From contig NC_133906.1 in assembly GCF_964199755.1 (NCBI RefSeq), positions 11,594,001 through 11,658,000 on the forward strand: a DNA stretch of 64,000 nucleotides, written 5' to 3'. The stretch comes from Larus michahellis (lineage: Eukaryota; Chordata; Aves; Charadriiformes; Laridae). The notes under the pieces were generated by a model. That model was not told where the DNA came from and made no database searches. It worked only from the letters and a program-made list of their open reading frames with translations. This document shows, piece after piece, positions 1 to 56,400 of this stretch (its first letter is position 1; every line of letters starts with the position of its first letter). The position numbers and the translations under genes are program-made.

Positions 1-3000
1 AGAGAGGGGGTAAGCGTGGGAAAACACTGAAGCTGACAATCAGAAGGTAAGATCACTTACCAGTAACCAGCGCCCGTCAGATGCACTGTCCGCGGGTGCT
101 TCCCTGCTGCGCGTCACTCACGTGCTGTGTAGTGCCACCCTCCTTTTCCACCAAAGCAACACTCACGAGATACGCTTGGTGCACGAGTAGGTGACTAGCG
201 CGTGTCACACGGCTCAGCCAAAGCCTCTGAACCGCGGAAGCTCAGAGGACTATCAAAGGGCTGCCAGAAGGGAGGAAGGAGAGGGAACTCGTATGTACAT
301 AGGAGCAATAATTTTAAAGACTATCCATGCCTGGTAACTTCTTTAACTTACTTATTTGCATTGCAGGTGAATTCAAGTTTCTGCTTGACATCGAAGTCCT
401 CTGCTCTGGTTCTGATTCCACATCCTGGGGTTCCACAAGAGGCTGTCTCAGAATCTTTCAGAGGAACAACAAATTAAGTACTTAATTTCCCCCATGTTTA
501 CGCTGCCTGGTTCTGTTGCCTCAGGGTACAGTTTATAAACAGATAAAAGATTTAAGTGTTGTAAAATTAACCCTTGCAGACTATTACATTTTTAATCAAT
601 ATCAAGAAAAGGAAAAAGTTGTTAGTTTGAAAAGAAGCTAAATCTTCAGAGCGGGGACATTATTTCTTTCTCCTCATCTGACACTGAAAGATATGAATGT
701 GCCCTGTGTACGTTTCAGAGGCTCTGCGAAACTGCGGCACGACTGTGCTGAGCGTGCCCCTGCATGGCCGAGCACGCGCCGAGCTTCAGCATTGCGAATG
801 AAAGCCAGACTCACTGGGGCAGGCCAAAAGCCATATAATCCTGAATTCCGGCTTCCACTTGTCTGTAGTTCCACAGGACATTGGCTAAAAGACAGCCAGG
901 GCTTAAAGCCAATAGTCAAAAATGGTGCCCGCCCACTATCCTGTGCAGCCCCATTTAGTAACAGCAAGGCAGCATTCAGTGGAACAAACGTCATGACAGC
1001 AGCAAACTGAATTTTAACACATGCAAGGAAAGTTTTTATGTTCCCTCAAAAATTTCTAATGTCTTCTTTGATCTGCTTACGTTCCAGGTAACATATCCGC
1101 TGCCCCTTAAAATTTGTAACTAGAAGACACTGTGATAAAAACTACTGATTGTACATCTTAAAAATATTTTATCATCACTTCGGCTGGCTACTTTTGCTGT
1201 AAGCTCCACATGAAGTGTGACAGAACTAGTGGTGGGTACCAGAGGGCAAGTGCTTAGACGGACCCTTCTCGCCAACCCCGTTGGAGAGAATCCCCCCACG
1301 CGCCATGCGAGCACCTTCACCGTCCACGTATAAACGCGTGTGACGGGCCCTGGTCAGCTGCCACTGCTCGGGGAAGACAGTGCAGTCACCACTACTGGAA
1401 ATATCGATGCTTAGCATTAGTAAGAAATGCAGCAACAGGAACGTTTCAGAAATGAATCATGAACACCGTTACCTCACCGCAGAAATGCATGAACAAACTT
1501 GAAAGCTGCAGGTAGCTTGAATGATTTTCCCTCAAAAATGGGGTAGCTGAACAAAAAGGAGGCACAAGAAAGTTACCAAGATCAATCAATTGGATGCACT
1601 GAGCAGGTTCTGTGCAAAGATTCTACAGTCCAAAACTGTTCATCTTGGAAGGCAGATGCATCAGGGGAGTGAAATGGCAAATAAAAGAGCTACGGAGCTA
1701 CAAAAATGGTCAAAGGGGTGAAGAGAGGACAAACACTTCTTGGGGGAAAAAAAGGGCTCTGGAGCCCAGTTAAATTACTAAGCTAAGAACGGTGCATACT
1801 TTCAAACAAAGCAGAACTAAATCTTGCAACTCTGTCAAAGGGTGTAGTAGAAGCTGTAAATACAGTTGCTGCCGGCATCAACATGATAGACTTGCCGTGA
1901 GCTTCACAGTCTAATTACAAGTACCATAAAATATCCCTGACCGTGTAACGCTACAGCAGAGAGAACATAAGCACGTTTGAAAGAAAACAAACCCCTGAAG
2001 TTGTCTGGTTTTTTTATATATACACACACACACACATAAAGTGTAATATATATCTAATATGTAATATATGCATCCATATATTAACATTATATAAATATAT
2101 ATTATATATAGATCATAGATATCTGATTAGTATTAATTAATAAAAACCTATGTGTTTGCAGATACACAATACATGAAAATTCCACTTCAGAAATTCTGAA
2201 ATTGCTGTACATTAACAGGTACATTTTAATTCTCAGAGCTGACAATTACAGCTTTTAATCAAAAGAAGACCCTCTCTTGATGGAAAACAAGCAAGAATTG
2301 TCAAATAGGTTCTGAATCTACATAACTGCAAATTTTTGCCCCATAGAAAAAGAATTACCTACTTAGAAAAACTTGCCAAAAGCAGCCGTAGTCTCCGTCT
2401 CCTGATGCATACAATCCAGATAAAGGATAAAAGTTTTCAAATTTATAAGTTACTAGAAGTTACTAAAAAATAAGTTACCAGAACTGATTTGCCAATCAAT
2501 TTACAAATTCGTCCTGTCCTCAGTCTGGTCTAAAAGCTGGATTGCTACCTATTCCTTTATTTTAATCTGTAATTTTTGTGCAAATCATTCCTCTGATTTT
2601 GGCCGAATATTGCTTTATGTTGAATGTACTCTATGACTAATAAAAGAGGAAAATTCAAGAGACAGAAAGAATGTTGGACGGACTCAAACCAAACAAAGGT
2701 TCAGCATGAGATACAGAACACCGTGTAGATCACTGCATTGGAAATGACCAAAGCTATTGCATTACACACAGACAAGTTTTTGTCCTTTTGATCTTTTTCT
2801 ACTTCGAAATTGCTGATACACACACACAAATGAAGGAAACAGCTATAATTAACCATTCAGAAGGGGTTCTATGCACAGAGTGCAACACAAGTGCACAAGA
2901 AATTCTGCACAATAGGAATATGGTGAAGTTGAGCAGCTCATGGGTGTGGGATAACCCTTCCCATCATCTGCGGGCTGAGTTAGCCCATATTCACAGGGCA

Positions 3001-3464
3001 GCTGCGAGGCTACGGAGGCAGCCAAAGCCTGGGAGGACACCACTCGTGTGCAGTCACCAACCCCAGCAGCTGCCGGCACCGCACGTGTCAGCGAACAGAA
3101 CCCGCTGCCACCAGAGCTCCCGGGTCAGAACCAGGGAGCCTTCACCACCCCGTCCGCATCTCCCGTGGAGGGGGCAGCTCTGAACCCAGCCTGTTCAGAG
3201 GATGGTGAGATGTGGGGAGCACAGTAGAAGAGATGTTGTTTATGACAAGACGGATCCTCTACCCAAACTATCTCTGAGAACCAAGAATCTGCAGGTAGCT
3301 CAGTATGCTCCCAGCACGTACTCAGGACACCAGGCATAAAACACCCAAACCTTCTGGTCAGACACAGGGCAAGAAATCAAGAGGTGGCCTAAACTACCAG
3401 AGGGAGAAGCTGAGACAAACTCGAAGCAGGGAGATCAGTGTACAAATCTGAAAGAAACTGCCCA
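1..3464. other. Downstream flank, no recognised gene
   Basis: This is the region beyond the probable 3' end of KDM3B. In human the next gene is REEP2 in the same direction, but I searched by eye for REEP2-like peptides on the minus strand and saw none. CpG dinucleotides cluster at about 60-250, 690-800 and 1250-1350, unlike the rest of the flank. The open frames here (for example 693-1010 plus and 674-994 minus, which overlap each other) show no family resemblance. A microsatellite lies near 2.0-2.1 kb. Confidence 0.5.
2011..2112. repeat. TA/CA microsatellite and AT-rich tract
   Basis: A run of alternating TA and CA dinucleotides (the AC run is about 2021-2036) is followed by about 75 bases of nearly pure A and T. 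It lies in the flank downstream of KDM3B. It reads as simple repeat with no sign of function. Confidence 0.85.
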
Positions 3465-3484
3465 GGCTGTTACAGTAAATGACT

Positions 3485-3490
3485 TTTATT
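3485..3490 (-). terminator. Distal poly(A) signal AATAAA
   Basis: The plus-strand TTTATT reads AATAAA on the gene strand, about 1.25 kb past the stop codon. It sits in an A/T-rich stretch, with CATTTACTGTAACAG just downstream on the gene strand. It is the better candidate because the resulting UTR length fits the human gene. Confidence 0.5.
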
Positions 3491-4237
3491 TTTAAAAAAA
3501 TGAAATAACCGTGAACATATTAACAGGCCTGCAGGTGGCACTACAGTACAGCTGGATATAAGGTAGATACATTTCCCCATGTACCCGGACAATGAAAACC
3601 ATTGCATCAATGCTGACATTAGTAAATTCTGAATACAGTTCTATCAAGCAGGAACATTTTACTTAAAATAGTTCTGGACAAAGTTGACACTGAAAGTTAA
3701 CTTTTCCTTCACTTTGGAAAGGATAGATGTTTTCAGCTAGCACTGGTATTGGGTGAACTATTGCCTGCGGTCACCAGTGCAGGGAGAGATGTACAACATC
3801 TCCACATGAGAACAGAGTTTATACTCCTTTTTATTTCTCCTTCTGAGGAAGCAGGGTGGCGTAGGGTGAGGGGGGGAGATGGGCGAGGAATATGGGCAAG
3901 GGAGGTGGGGTGTCAATTTCTATTCACTCTCCTTTGGCTGTTTTTGTGCTATTTTGGACTGCTTTCTAAAAATCTCTTCTTGATTTTATTGAAAGGAAGA
4001 CTAAATGTAATGCGCCTTTCCTTGAAAATCCAGGAACAGTTGTGGTACTTCAAAAATACTAAAAATATCTACTTTCATGAAATATTAACTGTTTCACTAC
4101 AAACCTAGTTTTTCACTAAATACACAATTCTCCTATTTCTGGAGTCTCCTGGGGAAAAAAAGTGGGTTCTCCCTTTATTTCTGCGACTCTACAGTGTATA
4201 GAGAAACGGCTACAAGAAGGGGAGTGCAGAGAATAGC

Positions 4238-4243
4238 TTTATT
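4238..4243 (-). terminator. Proximal poly(A) signal AATAAA
   Basis: A second AATAAA on the gene strand, about 500 nt after the stop. If used, it would give a short 3' UTR form. Only the hexamer is seen; use is inferred. Confidence 0.35.
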
Positions 4244-4737
4244 CTTTTCCTTGGCCTGTATCTCGCATGGGAAGTTCGCTTAAATTTCTGCAGTTGGGCT
4301 ACTGTTGGTCACACTCCTTCAGCAGCTATCAACTAAGTCTGCAGCAGGACAACCCACCTCCAGCACATTCCTTCTAACTTCGTGGAGACTAACTAGGCAT
4401 GAGGAAAAAAAACACATCCACACTCTTTATACCATTTCTAATCATAATATGCAGGAACACCAAGTGGTTTCCATGTTCTTCCAATTTGCAAAAGGCCACA
4501 GGAAAGGGACATGGCACCTTTCGTTAGAATCTGGAATTCGGCGTGTAACAGTGCGACCTTCCACTAGACCTTCAGTGTTGAGGCAGCGTAGAAAACAGTG
4601 GCTGAAGAGTGTGTGTAATACTGACCACACCAGCTCTTAGTGAGAAGCCTCCGCTCCTGCAGAGGCAGTCATGTGCAGTCCCTGTATATGCTGTGAGCAA
4701 GAGGCTGACTTCACAGGGCAGTTGGAATTAGCAATTC

Positions 4738-48961
<44,224 letters not shown>

Positions 48962-50814
48962 TCATACAATCCCTATGGATAAGGAGGCAGCTTTAGGAGA
49001 AAAATGAGCAAAAGTATCGTAATGATAACACTGAGAACATTACATCTACATAGCTATCAAACATTACAAAAGAAACGGGAATCAAATTCACAGCAATTAC
49101 TAACCTATGAAAAATTATTTATGCCCAAACACACACCACTGGCTCCAAACACGGCATTTCCCCATACAAAATTGAAGATGTGAAAATTGTTCATCCCAAA
49201 ATATAGCTGATGACCCAATGCAAGACTCTTACATCAGAATTTTTTAGAGAATTTAGACACTCTGGCACTTCAACTGACAGCCTCTATCAGTACGGTTAAC
49301 TGACATTCACAGAATTAAATCCTTCAGCCAGGAAAGTTTGCGTTCGTGAAATCCAGTCTAAATCAGAAGTTTTGTGTTGCCTTGTACATTATTAAATTCC
49401 CTGAACCAAATGCAAGTATTTCGGATGGCATGACATTATCCAGAAACAATTACTCACTAGACTTTTCATCACCCTATTTACAAGTGTGACAATATAAACC
49501 ATGTTACAATTCTAAATCACTATTCTGAGATATCATCCTCTCTTATTCTATCACAAAGGACAAATGTTAAAGTCATATGAAATTACAGGACATGAATGCT
49601 AAGAATAAGAATGTGGGTTACAAGTCTCATTCCTCATCCTAACAACCAGGGCTATTAAACGGTAAAACACAGTCACATTCCAATCTTTCATCTACACAAC
49701 TTACATACTACACAAATATAATCAACCATGCCACATGAATGGCAAGAAATTCCTCATCAGTTAAGAAACATCTTAAGCTGGACAGTCAAAACTGAGTTTT
49801 GTAATGATTACAAGATCGCTGGGGGTAAACAGGGCACTAACTGGAGACAGACAGCCTTCTGCTTTAACAGTAATCCTCGTTAAAGAGGTATTAGAGACCA
49901 GTCATCCACTCCTCCCCCCAGACTCAAAAGCTCAGACTCCAAGGGGAGAGGGAGAGAATACGAAGCAACTCTCCTGATGAATTCCTGAACTCCATTACTG
50001 CTTAAGCTCAAGTGGCCCTGCAGAGAAAGACTGGACCCTTCAAGATATCCCTCCTTCAATTCAACAAATTTCAGCAATATAGTGGAAATTGGACTGAACA
50101 TCTTTCCCGTTTCAGTGGGCCTGTAACTTTCTTAATATTGTATTTGTGCTACTTTGGCAGTAGAATGTGACATAAAGAGAGGTCTATCCCGTAAGACTAA
50201 CAAAATGGAATTACTTGCTTATGTGTACAGTGTTAGTGAGGTAATCATCTTGTTATGATTCTTTTATCATAAAGGTTATATGAAGAAAGGTTGTTAAAAA
50301 GAACTATCAGAATTATGCTGACTTTGGAACTTATGCCTTTTTGCAAGATATTTAAGAATTTGATAAAAAGGAAGGGATATTTTGTAAGTAACTACAAAGA
50401 CAGGACCTCTCTCCAGCACGTCCCCTTAAACTAGCTGGCAACGATCACTAAAGGCAGACAAATTCAAACGAGCCATAAAGGGCAGCTTACCGCTCTGTCC
50501 CAAATAAATAAGGATACTATTAGGTTTCTGTTTAATTTATTACTTCACACAAGACTTAAGTCAATTTACCTTGTGACACACATAAAGTAAGACTACATGG
50601 AAATTTCTTCCAGCCTTAACCTGTAAGACACCTCACATTTCTACGAATCATTATAAATTGATGAGGTTGAACAGCCATACTTTTTAGCTCCTAATTTAAT
50701 GTGTTACTACAAGAAATACACCGTGGTGAACCTCAAGATGACCATTTCACGTTTAAGAGGCTCACTAAATATTCTGACGAATACTGCGCAGCCATCACAT
50801 ACAAAGTGGTGGCA

Positions 50815-52290
50815 ATGCCATCTGTAACATCCTAGCAGATGTTACAGCAGGAGCCCTTCTCAATCATCTACCAAAGGTCCTGGGAGTCTGGGGAGGTCCC
50901 CGCTGACTGGAAGCCAGCCAGCATAATTCCAATTTACAAGAAGGGCACGAGGGAAGACCTAGGGAACTACAGACCTGTTAGTCTAACCTCAGTGCCCGGA
51001 AAAAACATGAAAATCACACAGGGTGCTATTAAAAGACATATAAAGGACAATGCAATCATCAGGCACAGTCAGCATGGGTTCACAAGGGCAAAGTCCCGTT
51101 TACTTTAATCTCCTATGACAAGACCACCCACCCAGTGGATGAAGGGAATGCAGTGGATGTAGTTTTTCTGGATTTTAGTAAGGCTTTAGATACTGTCCCT
51201 CACAGCATCCTTCTGGGCAAGTTGTCCAGCTGTAAGATAAGCAGGTTCACAGTGCACTGGGTGAAGAACTGTCAGGGCTCCAAGGGTTGTAGTGAATGGG
51301 GCTACAGCTGGCCAGTGACTGGTCACCAGCGGTGCTCCTCAGGGCTCAGTCCTAGGGCCAGCACTGTTCAATACCTGTACCAATGATCTGAATGCAGGAG
51401 TGGAACGCACCATTAGCCAGTTTGCTGACGATACCAAACGGGCTAACTCTCTCAAGGGACAAAAGGCATTGCAGAGGGATCTAGATAGATCAGAGCATTG
51501 GGCCATCATCAACAGCATGAAATGTAACCAGAAGAAATACTGCATTCCGTCCCTGGGAAGGAGTAATGCCCAACGCAAGTATAAGCTGGGAGAGGAGTGG
51601 CTGGAGATCAGCCCTGCAGAAAGGGACCTGGGGGTGCTGGTGGGCAGCAGCTCAGCAGGAGCCAGCAGTGGGCCCTGGCACCAAGAGGGCAAACCCCATC
51701 CCAGGGGGCATCAAACACAGCACGACCGGCTGGTCCACAGAGGGAATTGTCCCACTGTCTCAGCGCTGGTGCGGCCTCACCTGGAGCTCTGTGTGCAGCT
51801 CTGGGCCCCACCATTTGAGAAGGATGTGAAGGTCCTCTAATGGGTCCAGAGGAAGGCAACCAACCTGGTGAAGGGCTGGAAGGCATGCCCTTTGGGGAGC
51901 GGCTGAGGACTCTGGGTTGGTCTCCTTTGGAGAGAAGGAGGCTGAGGGGCCACCTCATTGCTCTACAGCTTCCTGAGGAGAGATGTGGAGAGGGAGGCAC
52001 TGAGCTCTTCTCCCCAGGATCCAGGGACAGGATGCCTGGGAATGGTTCAAAGCTGCATCAGGGGAGGTTCAGACTGGACTTGAGGAAGCATTTCTTTACC
52101 AAGAGGGTGGTCAAATGGAACAGGCTTCCTGGAGAGGTGGTCTATGCCCCATGCCTGTCAGTGTTTACGAGGCATTTGGACAATACCCTTAATAATATGC
52201 TTTAACTTTTGGTCAGCCCTGCAGTGGTCAAACAGTTGGACTAGATGGTTGTTGTAGGTCTCTTCCAACTGAACTGTTCTATTCCATCAC
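50815..52290 (+). mobile_element. CR1 LINE, 3' 1.5 kb
   Basis: The plus strand reads reverse transcriptase: SGEVPADWKPASIIPIYKKG, GNYRPVSLTSVPGK, HSQHGF, then DVVFLDFSKALDTVPHSILL. This is followed by FADDT-region text and the CR1 3' part, with AGAGGAAGGCAACC, GAGCGGCTGAGG, GACTGGACTTGAGGAAG and the end GGACTAGATGGTTGTTGTAG and CTGTTCTATTCC. Frameshifts and a stop break the frame at about 51108, so it is dead. It is 5'-truncated in the usual CR1 way. Antisense to KDM3B. Confidence 0.92.
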
Positions 52291-54084
52291 TTCACTCGGA
52301 AAACAGACCTTATAGTTTTCCTTTCTAAAGGAAACGCCAGACCCACAAACTGTGTCAAAAGGAGAGAAAAGACTTACAATGTTATCATATTAAAATCATC
52401 TCTCTCCCCTGCAAAACAGAGAAGTCACGGCAAGTTTGTTTTACACGCTCTATGTTCAATATTCAGTTTTTTTCCGTCTTTGTATAACCAACACAAGCAA
52501 TGGAGTCCTGCCAAACCTTGACTTACAACCATTAAAAAAGGTATTACTAATTCTAAGTGAATACCCAACAGAGTATTTTCTTACACACAGATATGCAGGG
52601 CAGCTGTTCCAGATCCATGCAATGCCACACATGATACTGTCAGTATTGTCAGTAGTTTCCAACAGATCACACAGCAACAAAAAGAATGAAAGCCTCAATA
52701 TACATAGCGATGTTCTCAGTTTCTGTTTACAGAATCTGCAACAGAAATCATTTTGTGTACTGGGTGCGCAAGAAGCAGAAGATGACTTGCACAGCACACT
52801 GAGTGTTTGTGTATAAACCACTTTGTATTACGACAAAAAATAACTACAGCATATTCATGAACTGATGCCCAACATGCTTAGAGTCTATGAGAAAAACACT
52901 AAGGGAATCCTGAAAGAGATGCCTAAAGCAAGGAAAGTAAGGACAGATGAGACAGACTTAAGAGTGTATTTCCCTTTGATATTTAAAGTGGTAAACAGAA
53001 ATATTCAACTTCTGTTGAAAAACCCAGAAGTCTTAAGCAATGCAGCTGCATCATAACTGAGAATTTTCTGTTTTTCTCATCTTAATTTGAAAATTGTGTA
53101 GATCTGAGTCAAGAAGGAAATGTCTGTATGCTAAAGCCCTGCCTACATCAGAATAAATTACATCTCAAATGTATCAACGGCCCTACAATTCACAGGTTCA
53201 CGTCTACCAACAATATATTCTGCTGACCCTCCTAACTCTGCTCACAATCAGTTTAGACAAGCCACTGATAAGAACAGCAATGGCGCTTTGTTAATACCAA
53301 TGCTTTTGAACAGTGGCATTGGCAATGGCAACTACATACACATTTAGTGCAGATACATCCATATCACATAAAAAAAAAAAATGCTGCTGCTTAGACAAAA
53401 ATGCACCTGCAGGATTTCCCAAGTTCTCCTACATGGAAAAATGCCTTCTCTAAGCAATATCTAATTGCAAACAGTAGAGATTTTTACGCTTTGGTGGTTT
53501 GTTTGGTTTTTTTAATGTACAAAAACAGTTTGTTTTTTTTCCTGACACAAACACCAGAGGGTGTATACACACCTGTAATTCTCCCCCCCGCCCCGCTTTT
53601 TTTTTTTGCCTGTCCCAATAAAAAGACACTACAAACCAGACCTGCTGCTCTGCTTTATTTGATACACAGACAGCCTGAAGCTTTTTTTCCAGATGACACA
53701 TTCTTCTCTAGCTACTACCCCAACATTGAGGCCTTAATATGCTATAGAGAACTATAGTCTGGTTCAAACGGAATTTTCCCTAAAGTTTTCCAACATCAGT
53801 TCCACTATAAAAGCAGAAACGATAGGAAGACCATAGTATAGATAAGACAGATATATCGGTCTTTTTCATCATGTGACACACAGGCTCTAAACTTGATTTA
53901 TAACAGAAAAAATACTGCAGCTTATTGCATTAGAATTTGTACAAAGGTCTATTGTAGATGCCATCTATGAAAAACATAAAATCTTTACATTTTAGGGTTT
54001 TATGTATTAGAAAAAGCAGAAGATGGCAAAAAAAAAATCCAAATTCAAAAATATCCCTTAAAATAAATTTTACCTAGTTTTGAA

Positions 54085-54245
54085 AGGAAGGATGGTCCAT
54101 CAGTTGCTAGAGAGTAGCCAGAGACCCAGGTTCAATTCCCTGCTTCATCAGAGGCTTCCTGCATGACCTTGGTCAAGCCATTTAGTCTCACTGGCTGAGT
54201 TTCCCATCTGTAAATTGGAATAATAGTACTTATGCCCAGAAAGGA
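54085..54245 (+). mobile_element. MIR-like (CORE-SINE) tRNA-derived relic
   Basis: The order of blocks follows MIR: a tRNA-like part with a B-box-like GGTTCAATTCC at 54131-54141, then CATGACCTTGGTCAAGCCAT, CTCACTGGCTGAGTTTCCC, ATCTGTAAATTGGAATAATA. This family predates the split of birds and mammals. The copy is clear despite its age. Assigned from remembered MIR consensus text. Confidence 0.75.
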
Positions 54246-54527
54246 GGCACTGGTAGGAATCTGTTGCAGACTACCAAGTAAAATTGGATAACAAGTTGGT
54301 CCATGAACTCTTACTCATGATGTAGAGAGAACTACATTGTCAACATATGGGAGAGGGTAGAAGAGAAGGTAGATACTGAGATTTCAACTTGGGAGACACA
54401 TCGAAGATCTCATGCAGCTAGTCCCACCATTAAATAAGATGAAAAAAATTAAACTACAGTAGTTTTCTAAAGCAATCAAAGTATTATTTTAGAATCCATT
54501 ATGTGAGACAAAGATGATGTACACTGA

Positions 54528-54745
54528 ATCACAGAATTGTAGGGGTTGGAAGGGACCTTTGGAGATCATCTAGTCCAACCCCCTGACAGAGCAGGGTCAC
54601 ACAGAGCTAGCTGGACATGAACGCAACCAGGTGGGTTTTTAATATCTCCAGAGAAGGAGACTCTACAACCCCTCTGGACAGCCTGTTCCAGTGCTCTGGC
54701 ACCCTCAAAGGGAAGTAGTTTTTCCTAATGTTGAGGAAAACTGAT
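54528..54745 (-). mobile_element. CR1 LINE 3'-end fragment
   Basis: Reverse-complement CR1 3' end: GAATCACAGAATTGTAGGGG, TTGGAAGGGACCTTTGGAGA, CATCTAGTCCAACCCCCTG, then CTCCAGAGAAGGAGACTC and CAGCCTGTTCCAGTGCTC. Little diverged. It is 280 bases from the MIR-like relic. Confidence 0.93.
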
Positions 54746-54831
54746 GCTTAGAAAACTTTTAGCTTCCAATCCAGTAATCATGCTTCAAACTATTTCTTAT
54801 AAGCAAAGGCAAAAAAAAAAATGCAATCTGA

Positions 54832-54856
54832 AATATATATATATATATACACACAC
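54832..54856. repeat. (TA)n(CA)n microsatellite
   Basis: A short TA run followed by CA dinucleotides, in intron 1. Confidence 0.75.
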
Positions 54857-56024
54857 TAGGTGTTTTACTGCAGCTGATTCCCAAAGCCAGGAAAATTAGA
54901 AAAAAAAAAAAAAGAGAAAAATCTTCCTCTGAAATAATTTGTATCAAGCTAGACAAAAAGCAGATTTCATCACAAAGCCAAGAAACCACAGTTATTAGTC
55001 AAAACAATTATGCTTAAAGGCCTATACTGATTAAGACAAGATATATTTAGTAAAGACACTACATATATTACTAAAATTAGAAAATATACATAGTTTTTAA
55101 TGTTTCCTTGGCACTTTCCTATGCTTATAATGCCTAATGATAATTAAGCAAAACAATCAAAAACTCTTTTGACAGGATCTAGGGCAGAAATAGTATTAAA
55201 CCAGCCAGAGCTAGAGAAATCGTAACTCTACTAAAGCCACTACCTTATGGAATAGCAAGCTGCTAATAAATGGCCACAAATATTTATCATAAGTGCAACT
55301 GAAGATGAGCATTGGTATCATGTGAGTCAACACTTAACAACAGCACTTAACAATTTCTAATAAAGATGAACATGTTTATGAATCAATGGGTTCTAGGGAA
55401 CAGTAACCTTTTTTTGCAAGAGCTTAATAAAATACCTGCCTTCATGTACTTTAGATTTTTTAAAAAACCTTTCAACAATTTCAGCAGTTAAGAAACCAGT
55501 TATAAAAAAGGACAAGGAATTAATCTGATTACTAGCCTCAGTGCAGTTCTGGCCAAAATACAGAGGACAGCATGAAAACGAAAACGAAACTCTTAAAATG
55601 ACAGGTCTATCTCAAATCTGATTTGATAAAATTATTATTTGCTTGACTAATCAAGCTTTTTTTTTTTTTTACTTCTGTAAAATATTACTGTCACACCATA
55701 CAAAATGCACACAAAAGCAGGAGTTAAACACAAAGAGCGTAAGCCTAATGGATCTCAAGCACTGGAAAGGAGTACTTCACGTGAATTTCAACAGACGTTG
55801 GTATCTGGTCCAACGTTACTTGGCTCTGATGCACCGATGACTTGGGAACACATTACCATCAATAAAGCTGGCCGACTATTTAAAAATTTCTGAAGGAAAC
55901 AACAAGGATGACAGTACACTTTTTCTGGTATCATGCTGATGGTATCACAAAATACATTTTTAGCACTGCCAGTCAGGAATTAGTAGCCTATTTCTTTCTT
56001 ATAAGATGTTGGACATACAGTCAG

Positions 56025-56400
56025 AACAGAGAGCCTGCACTGGAGCAGCGAAGAGTGTGGGGAGTCCTCCCCAAAGAGGAAGGAGCGGCAGAGACAGCAT
56101 GCAATGGACAGACCACAACACTCATTCCCATCCTCCTGCACTGCTCAGGGGAGGAGGGAGAGAAATTGGGAATGAAGTTGAGCCCGGGAAGAAGGAAAGG
56201 GTGGGGAGAAGGTGTTTTAAGATTTAGTTTTTATTTCTCATCATCTTACTCTGATCGGATTGGTAATAAATTAATTTTCCCCAAGTCAAGTCTGCGTTGC
56301 CCGTGACAGTAATTGCTGAGTGATCTCCCTGTCTGTATCTCCACCCATGAGCCTTTCGTTATATTTTCTCTCCCTGCCCAGCTGAAGTACGCATTTAGAT
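56025..56400 (+). mobile_element. Endogenous-retrovirus LTR fragment, same family as at 15.8 kb
   Basis: It matches the right half of the intron 16 LTR: CCTGCACTGGAGCAGCG, GAGGAAGGAGCGGCAGAGA, an AATAAA at 56265, then TTGCCCGTGACAGTAATTG and GAGCCTTTCGTTATATTTTC. The left half is absent and no internal viral genes adjoin. Antisense to KDM3B. Confidence 0.75.

Larger units (their letters stand above)
3465..4737 (-). other. KDM3B: KDM3B 3' untranslated region (probable)
   Basis: This is the stretch between the TAG stop (4738-4740 on the plus strand, read on minus) and the more distal of two AATAAA signals. Its length, about 1.27 kb, is close to what I remember for the human 3' UTR. No interspersed repeat is obvious in it, which fits a transcribed UTR. 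The 111-codon plus-strand frame at 4305-4640 runs antisense here and has no family resemblance. The exact cleavage site is inferred; without transcript data it could instead be near 4.2 kb. Confidence 0.6.

Noticed and set aside
674..1010. Overlapping open frames on both strands (105-106 codons)
   Set aside because: They mirror each other in a CpG-richer patch, resemble no family and have no splice or start context.
4305..4640. 111-codon plus-strand frame
   Set aside because: It lies antisense in the probable KDM3B 3' UTR and has no recognisable motif.
50839..51386. Reverse-transcriptase frames as a domesticated gene
   Set aside because: A stop near 51108 and frameshifts break it, and it sits in an ordinary 5'-truncated CR1 copy.
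52436..52821. Paired 121-126 codon frames on opposite strands
   Set aside because: They cover the same DNA, show no motif and have no splice partners.
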